This document shows positions 1-8,280 of a stretch of DNA of 64,000 nt, piece after piece. The notes under the pieces were generated by a model, which was not told the origin of the DNA, searched no databases, and saw only the letters and a list, made by a program, of their open reading frames with translations. The translations under genes were made by a program, and so were the position numbers. The stretch is from CAZDGV01 sp964505195 (lineage in GTDB: Bacteria > Bacteroidota > Bacteroidia > Chitinophagales > Chitinophagaceae), in NCBI GenBank assembly GCA_964505195.1, contig CAZDGV010000004.1, positions 1-64,000 of the forward strand. The letters run 5' to 3'. Each line of letters starts with the position of its first letter. The first letter of the stretch is position 1.

Positions 1-52
1 GCATTAGCGTTTGCAGTCTGATTCTTGCATCGGCTTTGAGGCTTTAGCTTTG

Positions 53-124
53 TAGTCCCGACAGGAATCGAACCTGTATCAAAAGTTTAGGAAACTTCTA
101 TTCTATCCATTGAACTACGGGACC
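53..124 (-). tRNA. tRNA-Arg (anticodon CCT)
   Basis: Read on the minus strand the segment folds as a cloverleaf: acceptor GGTCCCG with CGGGACT (one G-T pair at the end), D-stem GTTC/GAAT, anticodon stem GAAGT/ACTTT around loop TTCCTAA, and T-arm ACAGG-TTCGATT-CCTGT. The anticodon CCT reads the arginine codon AGG. The discriminator base is A and no CCA is encoded, so the 3' end must be added after transcription. Confidence 0.95.
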
Positions 125-205
125 GGTACTTCAAAAAGCAATGTAGGGCCTGCAAAAATAATGCTTTCATGCTGCTGCTCCATACGTGTGAATACCCTTT
201 TTAGG

Positions 206-238
206 CCTACCATTTCTTTTAAAGTTCCACTTGGTAGG
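206..238. repeat. 7-bp inverted repeat (CCTACCA/TGGTAGG)
   Basis: CCTACCA at 206-212 is matched by TGGTAGG at 232-238 with a 19-nt loop. It lies 5' of the tRNA gene and just before the CACAA-rich array. No T-tract follows on either strand, so a terminator is unlikely. Role unknown. Confidence 0.4.
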
Positions 239-249
239 TATTTTTGGTT

Positions 250-367
250 TACCACAAAGGGCTTTAAGAAACCACAAAGAACACAAGGGAGGTAGGGCAT
301 GAAGAAACCACAAAGAACACAAAGGAATCACAAGGGACACAAGAGAGGCACAAAAGGCTCAAACACC
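250..367. repeat. CACAA-rich degenerate tandem array
   Basis: The gene-free stretch 125-498 is dominated by units of about 9-11 nt built on CACAAAG or CACAAGG: ACCACAAAGG, CCACAAAGAA, CACAAGGGAGG, CCACAAAGAA, CACAAAGGAAT, CACAAGGGA, CACAAGAGAGG, CACAAAAGG. A longer block is repeated exactly at 266-286 and 302-322. The composition and phrasing match the two arms around the GxxExxY gene at 8243-8280 and 8657-8693, so all three belong to one repeat family. Here no gene is attached. Nothing else is recognisable in 125-498 except the hairpin at 206-238 and a promoter element at 464. Confidence 0.8.
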
Positions 368-463
368 TATGTTAATGGGGAATCCTTCGGTATTTACAAA
401 TAGTCAAATCATGCTGAAGCCAAGTTTACAGGCCGAATGATAGCCTGTTTTGCCCCTTATCCC

Positions 464-471
464 TACCTTTG
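464..471 (+). promoter_or_regulatory. Bacteroidota -7 element (TACCTTTG)
   Basis: TACCTTTG matches the Bacteroidota TAnnTTTG element. It puts transcription start near 477-480, after the upstream TTG codon at 469, which favours the ATG at 499 as the start. No well-spaced -33 TTTG is visible. Confidence 0.55.
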
Positions 472-498
472 CAGGCCCTTCGGGATAATACACAGCAC

Positions 499-1149
499 AT
501 GAAAATCCTCAACATATACGTTCGTTATCGCTTGCCACTGGGCTTCATTTTGCTGGTGGCGGCCGGCATCGTGCATTATTTTAGTGGCTTCTGGCCTTCT
601 TTTATTCTTTATTTATTGTCGGTAATAAGCATTGCCGGACATTTTCTGTTTGGTCCGCTACGCCTCATCCAGGAATACATGGAATCCGGCGATCTGGAAG
701 GTGCTGAGAAAATTCTTGCTACTGTCCGCTTTCCGGGCTTACTCATCAAGCCTGTACGCTCTGTTTATTTCTTCCTTAAATCGAATATCGCCCTCATGCA
801 TCAGAACTTCGATGAGTCGGAAGCGCTGATGAAAAAAAGCATTGCACTGGGCATGCCCATGAAGGAAACGGAAGGTGCTGCTTATTTTCAACTTGGCTCT
901 ATTGCCATGCAGAAAAATAATTTTCGCCAGGCGGAAGATTATCTGCGCAAAGCTTTGAAAGTGGGATTGCCCGATAAAGAAAACCAGGCTGCTGCCTACC
1001 TGCAGATGTCGAGCATTTACATGAACAAACGCGAGTTTCGTGCCGCAAAGGATTATTTCCGAAGAGCAAAAGCGCTCAATCCATCCACACCACAAATAGC
1101 GGATCAGATTAAGCAGATGGAGAAATATATTTCCCGTATGCCGGGCTAA
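499..1149 (+). CDS. Membrane-anchored TPR protein
   Basis: A 216-aa protein starting MKILNIYVRYRLPLGF. Two hydrophobic helices fill roughly residues 12-55. The rest is helical with TPR-like units, for example AAYFQLGSIAMQKNNFRQAEDYLRKALKVG and AAYLQMSSIYMNKREFRAAKDYFRRAKALNP. Such proteins usually act as scaffolds held at the inner membrane, but no partner or substrate can be named. An in-frame TTG lies 30 nt upstream; I reject it because it falls inside the promoter element. The gene abuts the convergent SRPBCC gene with no gap. TPR is clear; function is unknown. Confidence 0.85.
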   Translation: MKILNIYVRYRLPLGFILLVAAGIVHYFSGFWPSFILYLLSVISIAGHFLFGPLRLIQEYMESGDLEGAEKILATVRFPGLLIKPVRSVYFFLKSNIALMHQNFDESEALMKKSIALGMPMKETEGAAYFQLGSIAMQKNNFRQAEDYLRKALKVGLPDKENQAAAYLQMSSIYMNKREFRAAKDYFRRAKALNPSTPQIADQIKQMEKYISRMPG

Positions 1150-1626
1150 TTACTCTTTTCCTTTCCAGGCTCCAAAGCGTTCTACTACTGTTTTGTAGCG
1201 GAAATCGAAAATGCCTTCGAGCTGATTTTTTACAAAAAGCGCATTGGCAATATCACCCAAAGCCCAAAGCGGGTTTTCATAATGTATAATATCGGTCATT
1301 TCTACTCCGCCTTCAATAGCGCGGAAATGATGCTGATGGTGCCAGAAGCGATAGGGTCCGTAGCGTTGTTCATCCACAAAAAACTTCCCTTCTTCCACGT
1401 GGGTAATTTCCGTCATCCAGTAAATCGGAATGCCCAGCAACGGGCGCACTTTATACTCGATAATCTGCCCCTGATACATGCGTGGAGCCAAATATTTACT
1501 GATAATTTCAAACCGCAAATAGGTTGGGGTAATACTTTGCAAATTTGCAGGGTTGGAGAAGAAATCCCATGCTTCTTCCATACTAACCGGCATGCATTGA
1601 ACTTTGTGTAAAGCGTAAACGGACAT
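1150..1626 (-). CDS. SRPBCC family protein (ligand-binding, cyclase/dehydrase-like)
   Basis: A 158-aa protein beginning MSVYALHKVQCMPVSMEEAWDFF. The pattern fits the START-like SRPBCC fold: an N-terminal strand, the helix EEAWDFFSNPANLQSITP, then strands (YQGQIIEYKVRPLLGIPIYWMTEI) and a long C-terminal helix. Members bind hydrophobic ligands; several of this type lie near carotenoid or lipid genes, but its immediate neighbour is a helicase. The reading frame stays open 65 codons upstream into the helicase gene; that part is ignored because the ATG at 1626 begins a typical family N-terminus and the extension overlaps the helicase coding region. It is divergent from the helicase. Confidence 0.85.
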   Translation of the reverse strand: MSVYALHKVQCMPVSMEEAWDFFSNPANLQSITPTYLRFEIISKYLAPRMYQGQIIEYKVRPLLGIPIYWMTEITHVEEGKFFVDEQRYGPYRFWHHQHHFRAIEGGVEMTDIIHYENPLWALGDIANALFVKNQLEGIFDFRYKTVVERFGAWKGKE

Positions 1627-1680
1627 TGAAGAAAGATTTATTACATTACAAATGCTGTCGATAATTGTTGTAATCGTACC

Positions 1681-4600
1681 ATGATGATGCAAAAAAGAGA
1701 ACAATACACTGAGAAATTTCTTGAAATCTATCAAGCCCTGAACGAAAAGCAGAAGCTGGCTGTGGATACCCTCGAAGGTCCCGTGATGGTGATTGCCGGT
1801 CCTGGTACAGGGAAAACCCAAATATTAAGTGCGCGCATCGGTAAAATTCTCCTCGAAACAGATACCCTGCCCGAAAATATTCTTTGTCTTACCTACACCG
1901 ATGCCGGCGCCCTTGCCATGCGCAGAAGACTGCTGCAGTTCATCGGCCCCGATGCCTATAAAGTGAACATCAGCACTTTCCATGCTTTTTGCAATGAAGT
2001 GATACAGGACAATCTCTCTTTATTCGAGAAAACGAAAATGGATCCTGTATCGGAGCTGGAAAAAATTGAGATGTTTAAAAACATCATCGATCATCTTCCC
2101 AAAAATAATCCGCTCAAGCGCTATCGCGGTGATGTTTACTTTGAAATTAAAAATATGGACCATCTTTTCAGTGCTATGAAAAAGGAAGGGTGGTCGCCGG
2201 CAGTGGTGCATAGCTGCATTGATCAATATATCGCTGATCTGCCCAATAGAGATGAGTATGTGTATAAGCGCAAGTACAAACAGTTTAATGCAGGCGACCT
2301 CAAACAGGAGAAATATGATGCGGAAGTAGAACGCATGGAAAAACTGCGTGCTGCGGTTGACCAGTATGAACCGTATCAGCAACTGATGCGTAAAAGGAAT
2401 CGTTATGATTTCGATGACATGATTCGCTGGGTATTGCAGGCATTCGAGGAAAATAAATTATTGCTTTCGCAATATCAGGAGCGGTATTTGTATGTGCTGG
2501 TAGATGAATATCAGGATACCAGCGGCACGCAAAACCGATTAGTAGAGCTACTCATCAGCTACTGGGATCAGCCGAATATTTTTGTGGTGGGCGATGATGA
2601 TCAGAGTATCTATCGCTTTCAGGGTGCTAACATTGAAAACATGCTACAGTTTGCGCGGGCCTGGCAGCGCGATTTGTATACCGTGGTGCTCACTAGCAAC
2701 TATCGTTCCGTACAGCCCATTCTCGATGCCTCAAAATCGCTGATTGATCGTAATCAGGAGCGACTCATCAATAAAATGGAAGGGCTTTCGAAAGAAATGC
2801 TGGCGAGCAATCCGAACTATGTTGGTGTACACCATCCTCCCAGCTTACATGTTTATCATACTCAGCGCGATGAGATGATTGATATCGCACGCAGTATTCA
2901 AAAGCTGCTTCAGCAGGGCGTAGCTCCCGGTCGCATCGCGGTGATTTATAAGGAAAACAAATACGGCGAAGAGCTCGCTACCTTTTTTCGGCATATACAA
3001 GTGCCATACTACAGCAAACGCAGTTTAAATGTGTTTGAAATACCACTCGCAAGAAGAATCATCCTCATGCTGCGCTATTTGGCAGCGGAGCATGACGTGC
3101 CTTACGGTGGCGATGAAATGCTGTTTGAGCTCCTGCATCACGAGTGGTTTTCCATTGCTCCTATTGAAATTGCCAAGCTCAGCGTAGCTGCTGCTGAAAA
3201 GCGATATACCGATTTATCTTTTTCATTCAGGCGCCTGCTGGCTGAGCGGGCAGCTGCTCCGGCCGCAGATTTATTTACAAATACCATTACCGATGAACTG
3301 CGTAAAGCAGCTTCTGTGGTGGAAGCACTGATTGCCGCAGTACCGAATTTAACCCTGCAGCAGCTTTTTGAAAATACCATACGCAGCACGGGAATATTGG
3401 GGTACATCATGCGTCAGCCAGATAAGCACTGGCATTTGCAGGTACTCACTGCCGTTTTCGATTTTGTGAAAGAAGAAACCCGTCGCAATCCTTCACTCAC
3501 GCTTGCACAATTCATCGGCATCATCGATTTGATGGAGAAGGAAGATATTCCCTTGCCTTTACTGCAGGTGAATGGTAGTGAAAAAGGAGTGAACCTGCTT
3601 ACGGCACACGGTGCTAAAGGACTTGAATTTGAATATGTTTTTCTTGCCGGTTGCAATGCTGCTTTTTGGGAGAAGAAAAGAAAACCCGGAAGTGGTTATC
3701 GTTTGCCCGATACGCTCTTGCCTTCTACTGCTCCCGGTGGCGTAACGGAAAGTCATGAAGAGTTGCGGCGTCTTTTCTTCGTGGCAATGACACGTGCCGA
3801 ACAACATCTCACATTATCGTACTGCAGATTTAAAAACGACGGAAAAGAAATGGAACCCTCGATGTTTGTTGCTGAAGTACAGGAGGCCATTTCAATGCCC
3901 GTTGAAACCAAAACACTTGCTACAGAAGACTTGGAGGCCTTTACTGCGCTGCAGTTTGAAACACCGCTCGCGCCCGAGCTGGCCGTACTGGAGGAGGATT
4001 TCATCGCCCCCATCATCGAAAAATTTGTGATGAATGTAACGGCACTGAACAATTATTTTAAATGCCCCTTACAGTTTTATTTCAATAACCTCATCCGTAT
4101 TCCATCTCCCAAAAGCGAAAACACGGAGTTCGGACTGGCGGTACATCATGCACTTGAACAGCTGTTCCGCAATATGAAAAAGCACCCGGCCGAGCAGTTT
4201 CCTTCTTGCGAAGCACTGATTGCCGATTTCGAATGGTATATGCATCGTCATCGCGAAAGTTTTACGGCAGAACAATTTCATCGCAGAATGGAATACGGAC
4301 GAGAAGTGCTTTCCAACTATTACAACCATGCCCTGCCCGGTGCCAATAAAATTGTTGCCATTGAAAAAGGCATCAAGAATGTTTTGGTAAAAGGAGTGCC
4401 TATCAAAGGGAAAATGGATAAGCTTGAGTTTGATGGCAAGCAGGTGAATGTGGTGGATTATAAAACCGGCGATCCCGATAAGGCCATTGAAAAACTGCAG
4501 CCACCCTCGGAAAAGCAGCCCTTGGGCGGAGATTACTGGCGACAGGCCGTCTTTTATAAAATATTGATTGATCAGGATCCGAAAAATGATTGGCAGGCGA

Positions 4601-4851
4601 TCAGTACGCAATTTGATTTTGTGGAGCCGGATAAGAAAAAAAGATACCGCTCGGAAAAGCTGGTGATAACACCTGCAGATATTACAACCGTATCGGAACA
4701 GATCAGTTCCGTTTGGGAGCGTATTCAGCAGCGCGATTTTTATACCGGCTGTGGAAAACCGGAATGTCACTGGTGCAATTTTGTGAAAGAAAATAATATG
4801 GCCGTGGCGCTGCATGAAATGGAAACAGAAGCGCAGGAGCAAGAGGAATAA
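1681..4851 (+). CDS. UvrD/Rep-type DNA helicase fused to an iron-sulfur PD-(D/E)XK nuclease
   Basis: A 1056-aa superfamily 1A helicase with a C-terminal RecB-type nuclease. Visible are the Q-motif LNEKQKLAVD (about 20-29), Walker A GPGTGKT (40-46), Walker B DEYQD (275-279), GDDDQSIYRFQGA (304-316), motif V TAHGAKGLEF (641-650) and motif VI FFVAMTRAEQ (699-708). The nuclease has D913, the core DYK (926-928) and Q955. C795 (KCPLQFYF) with C1024, C1029 and C1032 gives the cysteine set of AddB/Cas4-like 4Fe-4S nucleases. It probably unwinds and trims DNA ends in repair or recombination. AddA/AddB-type systems normally have two subunits, and no partner is adjacent. The ATG at 1681 is the first of three consecutive or near-consecutive Met codons; any of them could serve. 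Confidence 0.93.
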   Translation: MMMQKREQYTEKFLEIYQALNEKQKLAVDTLEGPVMVIAGPGTGKTQILSARIGKILLETDTLPENILCLTYTDAGALAMRRRLLQFIGPDAYKVNISTFHAFCNEVIQDNLSLFEKTKMDPVSELEKIEMFKNIIDHLPKNNPLKRYRGDVYFEIKNMDHLFSAMKKEGWSPAVVHSCIDQYIADLPNRDEYVYKRKYKQFNAGDLKQEKYDAEVERMEKLRAAVDQYEPYQQLMRKRNRYDFDDMIRWVLQAFEENKLLLSQYQERYLYVLVDEYQDTSGTQNRLVELLISYWDQPNIFVVGDDDQSIYRFQGANIENMLQFARAWQRDLYTVVLTSNYRSVQPILDASKSLIDRNQERLINKMEGLSKEMLASNPNYVGVHHPPSLHVYHTQRDEMIDIARSIQKLLQQGVAPGRIAVIYKENKYGEELATFFRHIQVPYYSKRSLNVFEIPLARRIILMLRYLAAEHDVPYGGDEMLFELLHHEWFSIAPIEIAKLSVAAAEKRYTDLSFSFRRLLAERAAAPAADLFTNTITDELRKAASVVEALIAAVPNLTLQQLFENTIRSTGILGYIMRQPDKHWHLQVLTAVFDFVKEETRRNPSLTLAQFIGIIDLMEKEDIPLPLLQVNGSEKGVNLLTAHGAKGLEFEYVFLAGCNAAFWEKKRKPGSGYRLPDTLLPSTAPGGVTESHEELRRLFFVAMTRAEQHLTLSYCRFKNDGKEMEPSMFVAEVQEAISMPVETKTLATEDLEAFTALQFETPLAPELAVLEEDFIAPIIEKFVMNVTALNNYFKCPLQFYFNNLIRIPSPKSENTEFGLAVHHALEQLFRNMKKHPAEQFPSCEALIADFEWYMHRHRESFTAEQFHRRMEYGREVLSNYYNHALPGANKIVAIEKGIKNVLVKGVPIKGKMDKLEFDGKQVNVVDYKTGDPDKAIEKLQPPSEKQPLGGDYWRQAVFYKILIDQDPKNDWQAISTQFDFVEPDKKKRYRSEKLVITPADITTVSEQISSVWERIQQRDFYTGCGKPECHWCNFVKENNMAVALHEMETEAQEQEE

Positions 4852-4933
4852 TCATAGAAACAACCGGGATGAACACCCAAAAGCAGATTGCTTTGCATCG
4901 CATTGCATACTACCCCATCTGATTTTTTTCGGT

Positions 4934-4941
4934 TAAGTTTG
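4934..4941 (+). promoter_or_regulatory. -7 element (TAAGTTTG) for the Big_5 lipoprotein
   Basis: TAAGTTTG fits TAnnTTTG. Its last base is 6 nt before the ATG at 4948, so the transcript would begin at or within a few bases of the start codon. That makes the TTG start at 4888 unlikely and suggests a leaderless or nearly leaderless mRNA. Confidence 0.55.
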
Positions 4942-4947
4942 CAGTGC

Positions 4948-6369
4948 ATGGCATCGCTTCGCATTTTTCGTGCTTCTATTTCTATTTTGGCTTCGGCTTT
5001 GTCACTACTATTTTTTGTTTTTCTCGAAACAGGATGCGCCAATATTGTACCTCCGGGTGGCGGTCCGAGAGACAGTCTGCCTCCGGTATTAATTCGTGCC
5101 ACACCTCCCGACTCCTCCCTCAATGTGAAAACCACCGGCATTCAGTTAGAATTTGACGAATTCATTGAAGCAAAAAATACGGCTGAGCAGGTTTTCATTT
5201 CTCCCTTGCCTCAGAAGCAACCGCTGATTGAGTACAAGCTGCGTGCTTTAAGTGTACGCCTTAAAGATTCCTTATTACCCAATACTACTTATATCATTGA
5301 TTTTGGTCGCAGCATTGCAGACATCAATGAAGGAAATAAAATGAACGGGCTGCGCTATGTTTTTTCAACGGGCAGTCGCCTCGATACCAATAGCATAAGC
5401 GGCAATGTGGTGATGGCTGAAAACGGAAGTAGCGATAGTACCCTGCTTGTGTTACTGCATACAAGCGCTACAGATTCTGCGGTAGTAAAAGAAAAACCAA
5501 GATATATCACGCGCGTGGATGTAAATGGCAACTTCACTTTTAACTATCTGCCGGAAGGTATTTTTTATCTCTATGCATTGAAAGATGCCGATGGTGATAA
5601 GCGCTACAACCCCGCAACGGAAGCATTTGCTTTTGCCGATGCTCCTGTTACACTTCCCTCTGCGAATGCACCACAGCAATTGCTGGCCTATACAGCCACC
5701 AAAGTAAATGAGTCGCGCGCGGATGCCGCAGTACCCGTAAGCGGTGGACCGCCGGCCTTGTTATACACTACCAACTTGGAGAATGGTTTTTTGGGACTTA
5801 CCGATAGTTTGCAACTGCGCTATCGATTGCCCTTGCAAAAGATCGACAGCGCCCGCATACAACTGACCATCGATTCTTTTGAAACGGTAAAAAATGTGTC
5901 GCTCACCTATGATAGTTCACGCAAATCCCTGCTGCTGCATACTGCCTGGAAGGAAGGAGCACGGTATCGTTTGCTTCTTAATAGCGACTATGCCCAAGAT
6001 ACTTCCGGTAAAAAAGCCATTAAAACCGATACGCTTGCTTTTACCATGAAGCGGGTTGCCGATTATGGAACGGTGCGCATACGGTTTCAGTCGCTCGATA
6101 CCAGCCGACATCCTGTATTGTTGTTTTATGAAAACAACGCATTAGTGGAGCGGGTGCCGCTTCAGCGTACGGAATGGTTTTCGCCCTTGTTTAAGCCTGG
6201 CAAATACGATCTGTTCCTTTTGTATGATGACAACCGAAATGGTCGATGGGATCCAGGCGATTTCTTCAGCAAGCCCAAAAGGCAACCGGAACGGGTAGTG
6301 CCTTTGAAAGTATCGCTTACCGTAAAAGCCAACTGGGACAACGAACTTAAAATTGATCTGCAGCAGTAA
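4948..6369 (+). CDS. Big_5 (Ig-like) domain lipoprotein
   Basis: A 473-aa exported protein. MASLRIF opens a hydrophobic signal segment that ends in the lipobox-like LETGC, so lipidation at the cysteine is expected. The next part, PPGGGPRDSLPPVLIRATPPDSSLNVKTTGIQLEFDEFIE, is the classic start of a Big_5 Ig-like domain found in Bacteroidota surface lipoproteins; strands such as NTTYIIDFGRSIADINEGN follow. A carboxypeptidase-regulatory-like stretch (FTFNYLPEGIFYLYALKDADGDKRYNPATE) sits mid-protein and a similar DDNRNGRWDPGDF near the end. It is probably anchored in the outer membrane; no enzymatic function is evident. The start is set by the promoter at 4934. Confidence 0.88.
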   Translation: MASLRIFRASISILASALSLLFFVFLETGCANIVPPGGGPRDSLPPVLIRATPPDSSLNVKTTGIQLEFDEFIEAKNTAEQVFISPLPQKQPLIEYKLRALSVRLKDSLLPNTTYIIDFGRSIADINEGNKMNGLRYVFSTGSRLDTNSISGNVVMAENGSSDSTLLVLLHTSATDSAVVKEKPRYITRVDVNGNFTFNYLPEGIFYLYALKDADGDKRYNPATEAFAFADAPVTLPSANAPQQLLAYTATKVNESRADAAVPVSGGPPALLYTTNLENGFLGLTDSLQLRYRLPLQKIDSARIQLTIDSFETVKNVSLTYDSSRKSLLLHTAWKEGARYRLLLNSDYAQDTSGKKAIKTDTLAFTMKRVADYGTVRIRFQSLDTSRHPVLLFYENNALVERVPLQRTEWFSPLFKPGKYDLFLLYDDNRNGRWDPGDFFSKPKRQPERVVPLKVSLTVKANWDNELKIDLQQ

Positions 6370-6411
6370 TATATTACCTCCGGTGATGCAGTTGCGGCAG
6401 TATCTATTTCT

Positions 6412-6419
6412 TACATTCG
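6412..6419 (+). promoter_or_regulatory. recR: -7-like element (TACATTCG) before recR
   Basis: TACATTCG differs from TAnnTTTG at one base and ends 4 nt before the recR ATG. A transcript from it would be essentially leaderless. No consensus -33 element is obvious. Confidence 0.4.
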
Positions 6420-6423
6420 CGCT

Positions 6424-7050
6424 ATGATATTTTCCTCCAGCTTGCTTGAAAATGCAGTGAATGAGTTTGCCAAATTGCCAGGCATCGGAAAAAAAACTGC
6501 CTTGCGTTTGGTGCTTCATTTGGTAAAAAAAGAGGAGCCTGCAGTTGCAATGTTTTCCGAAACCATCGCACGCATGCGGAAAGAAATTCAATTCTGCAGC
6601 AAGTGTAATAATATCGCCGATACTACCCTTTGCAATATTTGTGCAACATCCTCCAGGCGCCAGCAAATGATTTGTGTAGTGGAAAATATCAGAGATGTAA
6701 TTGCCATTGAAAGTACGCAACAGTACAATGGCGTGTATCATGTGTTAGATGGGGTTATTTCACCGCTGGATGGTGTTGGCCCTGATCAGTTAAATATTGA
6801 AAATCTAATCGAGCGGGTAAAGCGTGAAGAGACCGAAGAGATCATTTTTGCTTTGAGTCCTACTATACAGGGCGATACCACGCTCTATTATATTAGCAGA
6901 AAGCTCAAGGATTTGCCCGTAAAAATTACCACTATATCGCGGGGCATCGCATTTGGCGGTGAGTTAGAGTATGCCGATGAAATGACGCTTGCCCGCTCCA
7001 TACAGAACCGACAGGCCATTGAGCATTATATCGGCCACGAAAAGCGCTGA
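6424..7050 (+). CDS. recR: Recombination mediator protein RecR
   Basis: A 208-aa protein of normal RecR length. Residues 12-35 (NEFAKLPGIGKKTALRLVLHLV) form the helix-hairpin-helix. C58, C61, C70 and C73 make the zinc finger (CSKCNN...CNIC). The Toprim domain follows (ICVVENIRDVIAIE, DGVISPLDGVGPDQLNI). A C-terminal GIAFGGELEYADEMTLARSI closes it, as in the family. With RecF/RecO it helps load RecA at gaps and stalled forks. No recF or recO is nearby. ATG 6424 fits the family start. Confidence 0.97.
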   Translation: MIFSSSLLENAVNEFAKLPGIGKKTALRLVLHLVKKEEPAVAMFSETIARMRKEIQFCSKCNNIADTTLCNICATSSRRQQMICVVENIRDVIAIESTQQYNGVYHVLDGVISPLDGVGPDQLNIENLIERVKREETEEIIFALSPTIQGDTTLYYISRKLKDLPVKITTISRGIAFGGELEYADEMTLARSIQNRQAIEHYIGHEKR

Positions 7051-7066
7051 TATCGTTGCTTTTACA

Positions 7067-7074
7067 TATTTTTG
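7067..7074 (+). promoter_or_regulatory. -7 element (TATTTTTG) upstream of the methionine synthase leader
   Basis: TATTTTTG fits TAnnTTTG. Start of transcription near 7080 would give a leader of about 130 nt before the methionine synthase gene at 7212, which coincides with the structured segment described next. No good -33 element at the usual spacing. Confidence 0.45.
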
Positions 7075-7080
7075 CATCCT

Positions 7081-7211
7081 GTCAGGCGGATTTGTTTATT
7101 GTTCGGCCTGCAAAAAAACTGAACTAATAAACGCACAAAGCCTCCCTCGGTTTTCCCAGCGTTTATAGGTCAGCATTTAAACAAAAGTGAAACACTTTGT
7201 AACACCTTGTT
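7081..7211 (+). promoter_or_regulatory. Structured mRNA leader with mutually exclusive helices (candidate riboregulator)
   Basis: Three helices can be read. CAGGC (7083-7087) pairs with GCCTG (7106-7110). ATAAACGC (7127-7134) pairs perfectly with GCGTTTAT (7159-7166). AAAGTG (7184-7189) pairs with CACTTT (7193-7198), 13 nt before the start codon. In addition GTTTATT (7094-7100), in the loop of the first helix, can pair with AATAAAC (7126-7132), which competes directly with the second helix. Two alternative folds sharing a strand are typical of riboswitches and attenuators. I do not recognise SAM-I, SAM-II, SAH or cobalamin riboswitch core motifs. The methionine synthase context makes SAM, homocysteine or cobalamin plausible ligands, by inference only. 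Confidence 0.45.
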
Positions 7212-8243
7212 ATGCATCCATTAGCGCAATTATTAGCCAAGCGAATCGCCGTAATTGATGGTGCCATGGGCACTATGATCCAGCGCCACAAGCTGAGCGA
7301 AGAGGATTATCGCGGTGAGCGGTTTAAAGACTGGCCTTCTGATCTCAAAGGCAACAATGATCTGCTTTGTCTTACCCGCCCCGATATCATCAAAGACATT
7401 CATCTGCAGTACCTCGAAGCCGGTGCGGATATTATTGAAACCAATACCTTCAATGCACAACGGGTGAGTCTTGCCGATTATGGCATGCAGGACCTTGCAT
7501 CCGAAATAAATCTGGCTGCTGCACAGTGTGCAAGAGCTGCCGTAGATGCATACCTCAGCACACATAAAAGGGAAGCGGGTGAATTTGGTCCTTTTGTTGC
7601 AGGTGCGCTGGGCCCCATGAACAAAACCCTTTCTTTATCTCCTGATGTAAACAATCCTGGTTTTCGCGCGCTCTCGTTCGATGAAGCCATGGAGGCGTAT
7701 TATGAGCAGGTAAAAGCTTTGGTAGAAGGCGGAGTAGATTTGCTGCTCATTGAAACCATCTTCGATACACTGAATGCCAAGGCGGCCATCTATGCTATTA
7801 AAAAATATTTCAGCGATACGGGTAAGCCCGAACTACCCATCTCGATCAGTGGCACCATTACTGATGCCAGTGGCAGAACACTGAGTGGGCAAACCCTGGA
7901 AGCATTTTATATATCTGTAAAACATGCCAATCCGCTGAGTGTGGGGTTGAACTGTGCGTTGGGTGCACACGAAATGCGTCCGCATATTGAAGAGCTGAGT
8001 CAGCTTGCAAGCTGTTATGTTTCGGCATACCCTAACGCCGGTTTACCCAATGCTATGGGTGAATACGATGAGCGTCCGGAGGATACTGGTCATTATTTGG
8101 AGGAATGGGCGAAGGAAGGCTGGGTGAATATTGTGGGCGGCTGCTGCGGCACCACCCCCGATCATATCCGCCATATCGCCGAACATGTAAAGGGCCTCAA
8201 ACCACGCGCGTTACCGGTAATAGATTCATCTATTGAAGGGTAA
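7212..8243 (+). CDS. Methionine synthase, homocysteine-binding part (split MetH, N-terminal half)
   Basis: A 343-aa homocysteine S-methyltransferase domain equal to the first module of cobalamin-dependent MetH. The start [27 protein letters not shown] is near-identical in style to MetH. The zinc-binding cysteines are C248 (GLNCALG) and C311/C312 ([11 protein letters not shown]). It would bind and activate homocysteine for methylation by methylcobalamin on the partner protein encoded at 8699. In Bacteroidota this split into two genes is common, so it is not a frameshift. What is odd is that the halves are separated here by the GxxExxY gene. The stop codon at 8241 touches the left repeat arm. 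Confidence 0.95.
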   Translation: MHPLAQLLAKRIAVIDGAMGTMIQRHKLSEEDYRGERFKDWPSDLKGNNDLLCLTRPDIIKDIHLQYLEAGADIIETNTFNAQRVSLADYGMQDLASEINLAAAQCARAAVDAYLSTHKREAGEFGPFVAGALGPMNKTLSLSPDVNNPGFRALSFDEAMEAYYEQVKALVEGGVDLLLIETIFDTLNAKAAIYAIKKYFSDTGKPELPISISGTITDASGRTLSGQTLEAFYISVKHANPLSVGLNCALGAHEMRPHIEELSQLASCYVSAYPNAGLPNAMGEYDERPEDTGHYLEEWAKEGWVNIVGGCCGTTPDHIRHIAEHVKGLKPRALPVIDSSIEG

Positions 8244-8280
8244 CCACAAGGAGCACAAAGAGTATCACGAAGCACACAAT
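8243..8280 (+). repeat. Left CACAA-rich arm of the GxxExxY cassette
   Basis: Units read CCACAAGGA, GCACAAAGA, GTATCACGAA, GCACACAA. The arm begins at the stop codon of the upstream gene and runs into the ATG at 8279. It is the inverted counterpart of 8657-8693 and a relative of the array at 250-367. Confidence 0.8.

Noticed and set aside
250..367. CRISPR-like short repeats
   Set aside because: Units are 9-11 nt, degenerate, and have no unique spacers of constant length; no cas genes are present.
1627..1821. N-terminal extension of the SRPBCC protein
   Set aside because: It runs antisense through the start of the helicase gene and has no SRPBCC-like sequence.
4069..4842. 257-codon minus-strand frame under the helicase-nuclease gene
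   Set aside because: Entirely antisense to the nuclease domain, with no recognisable features.
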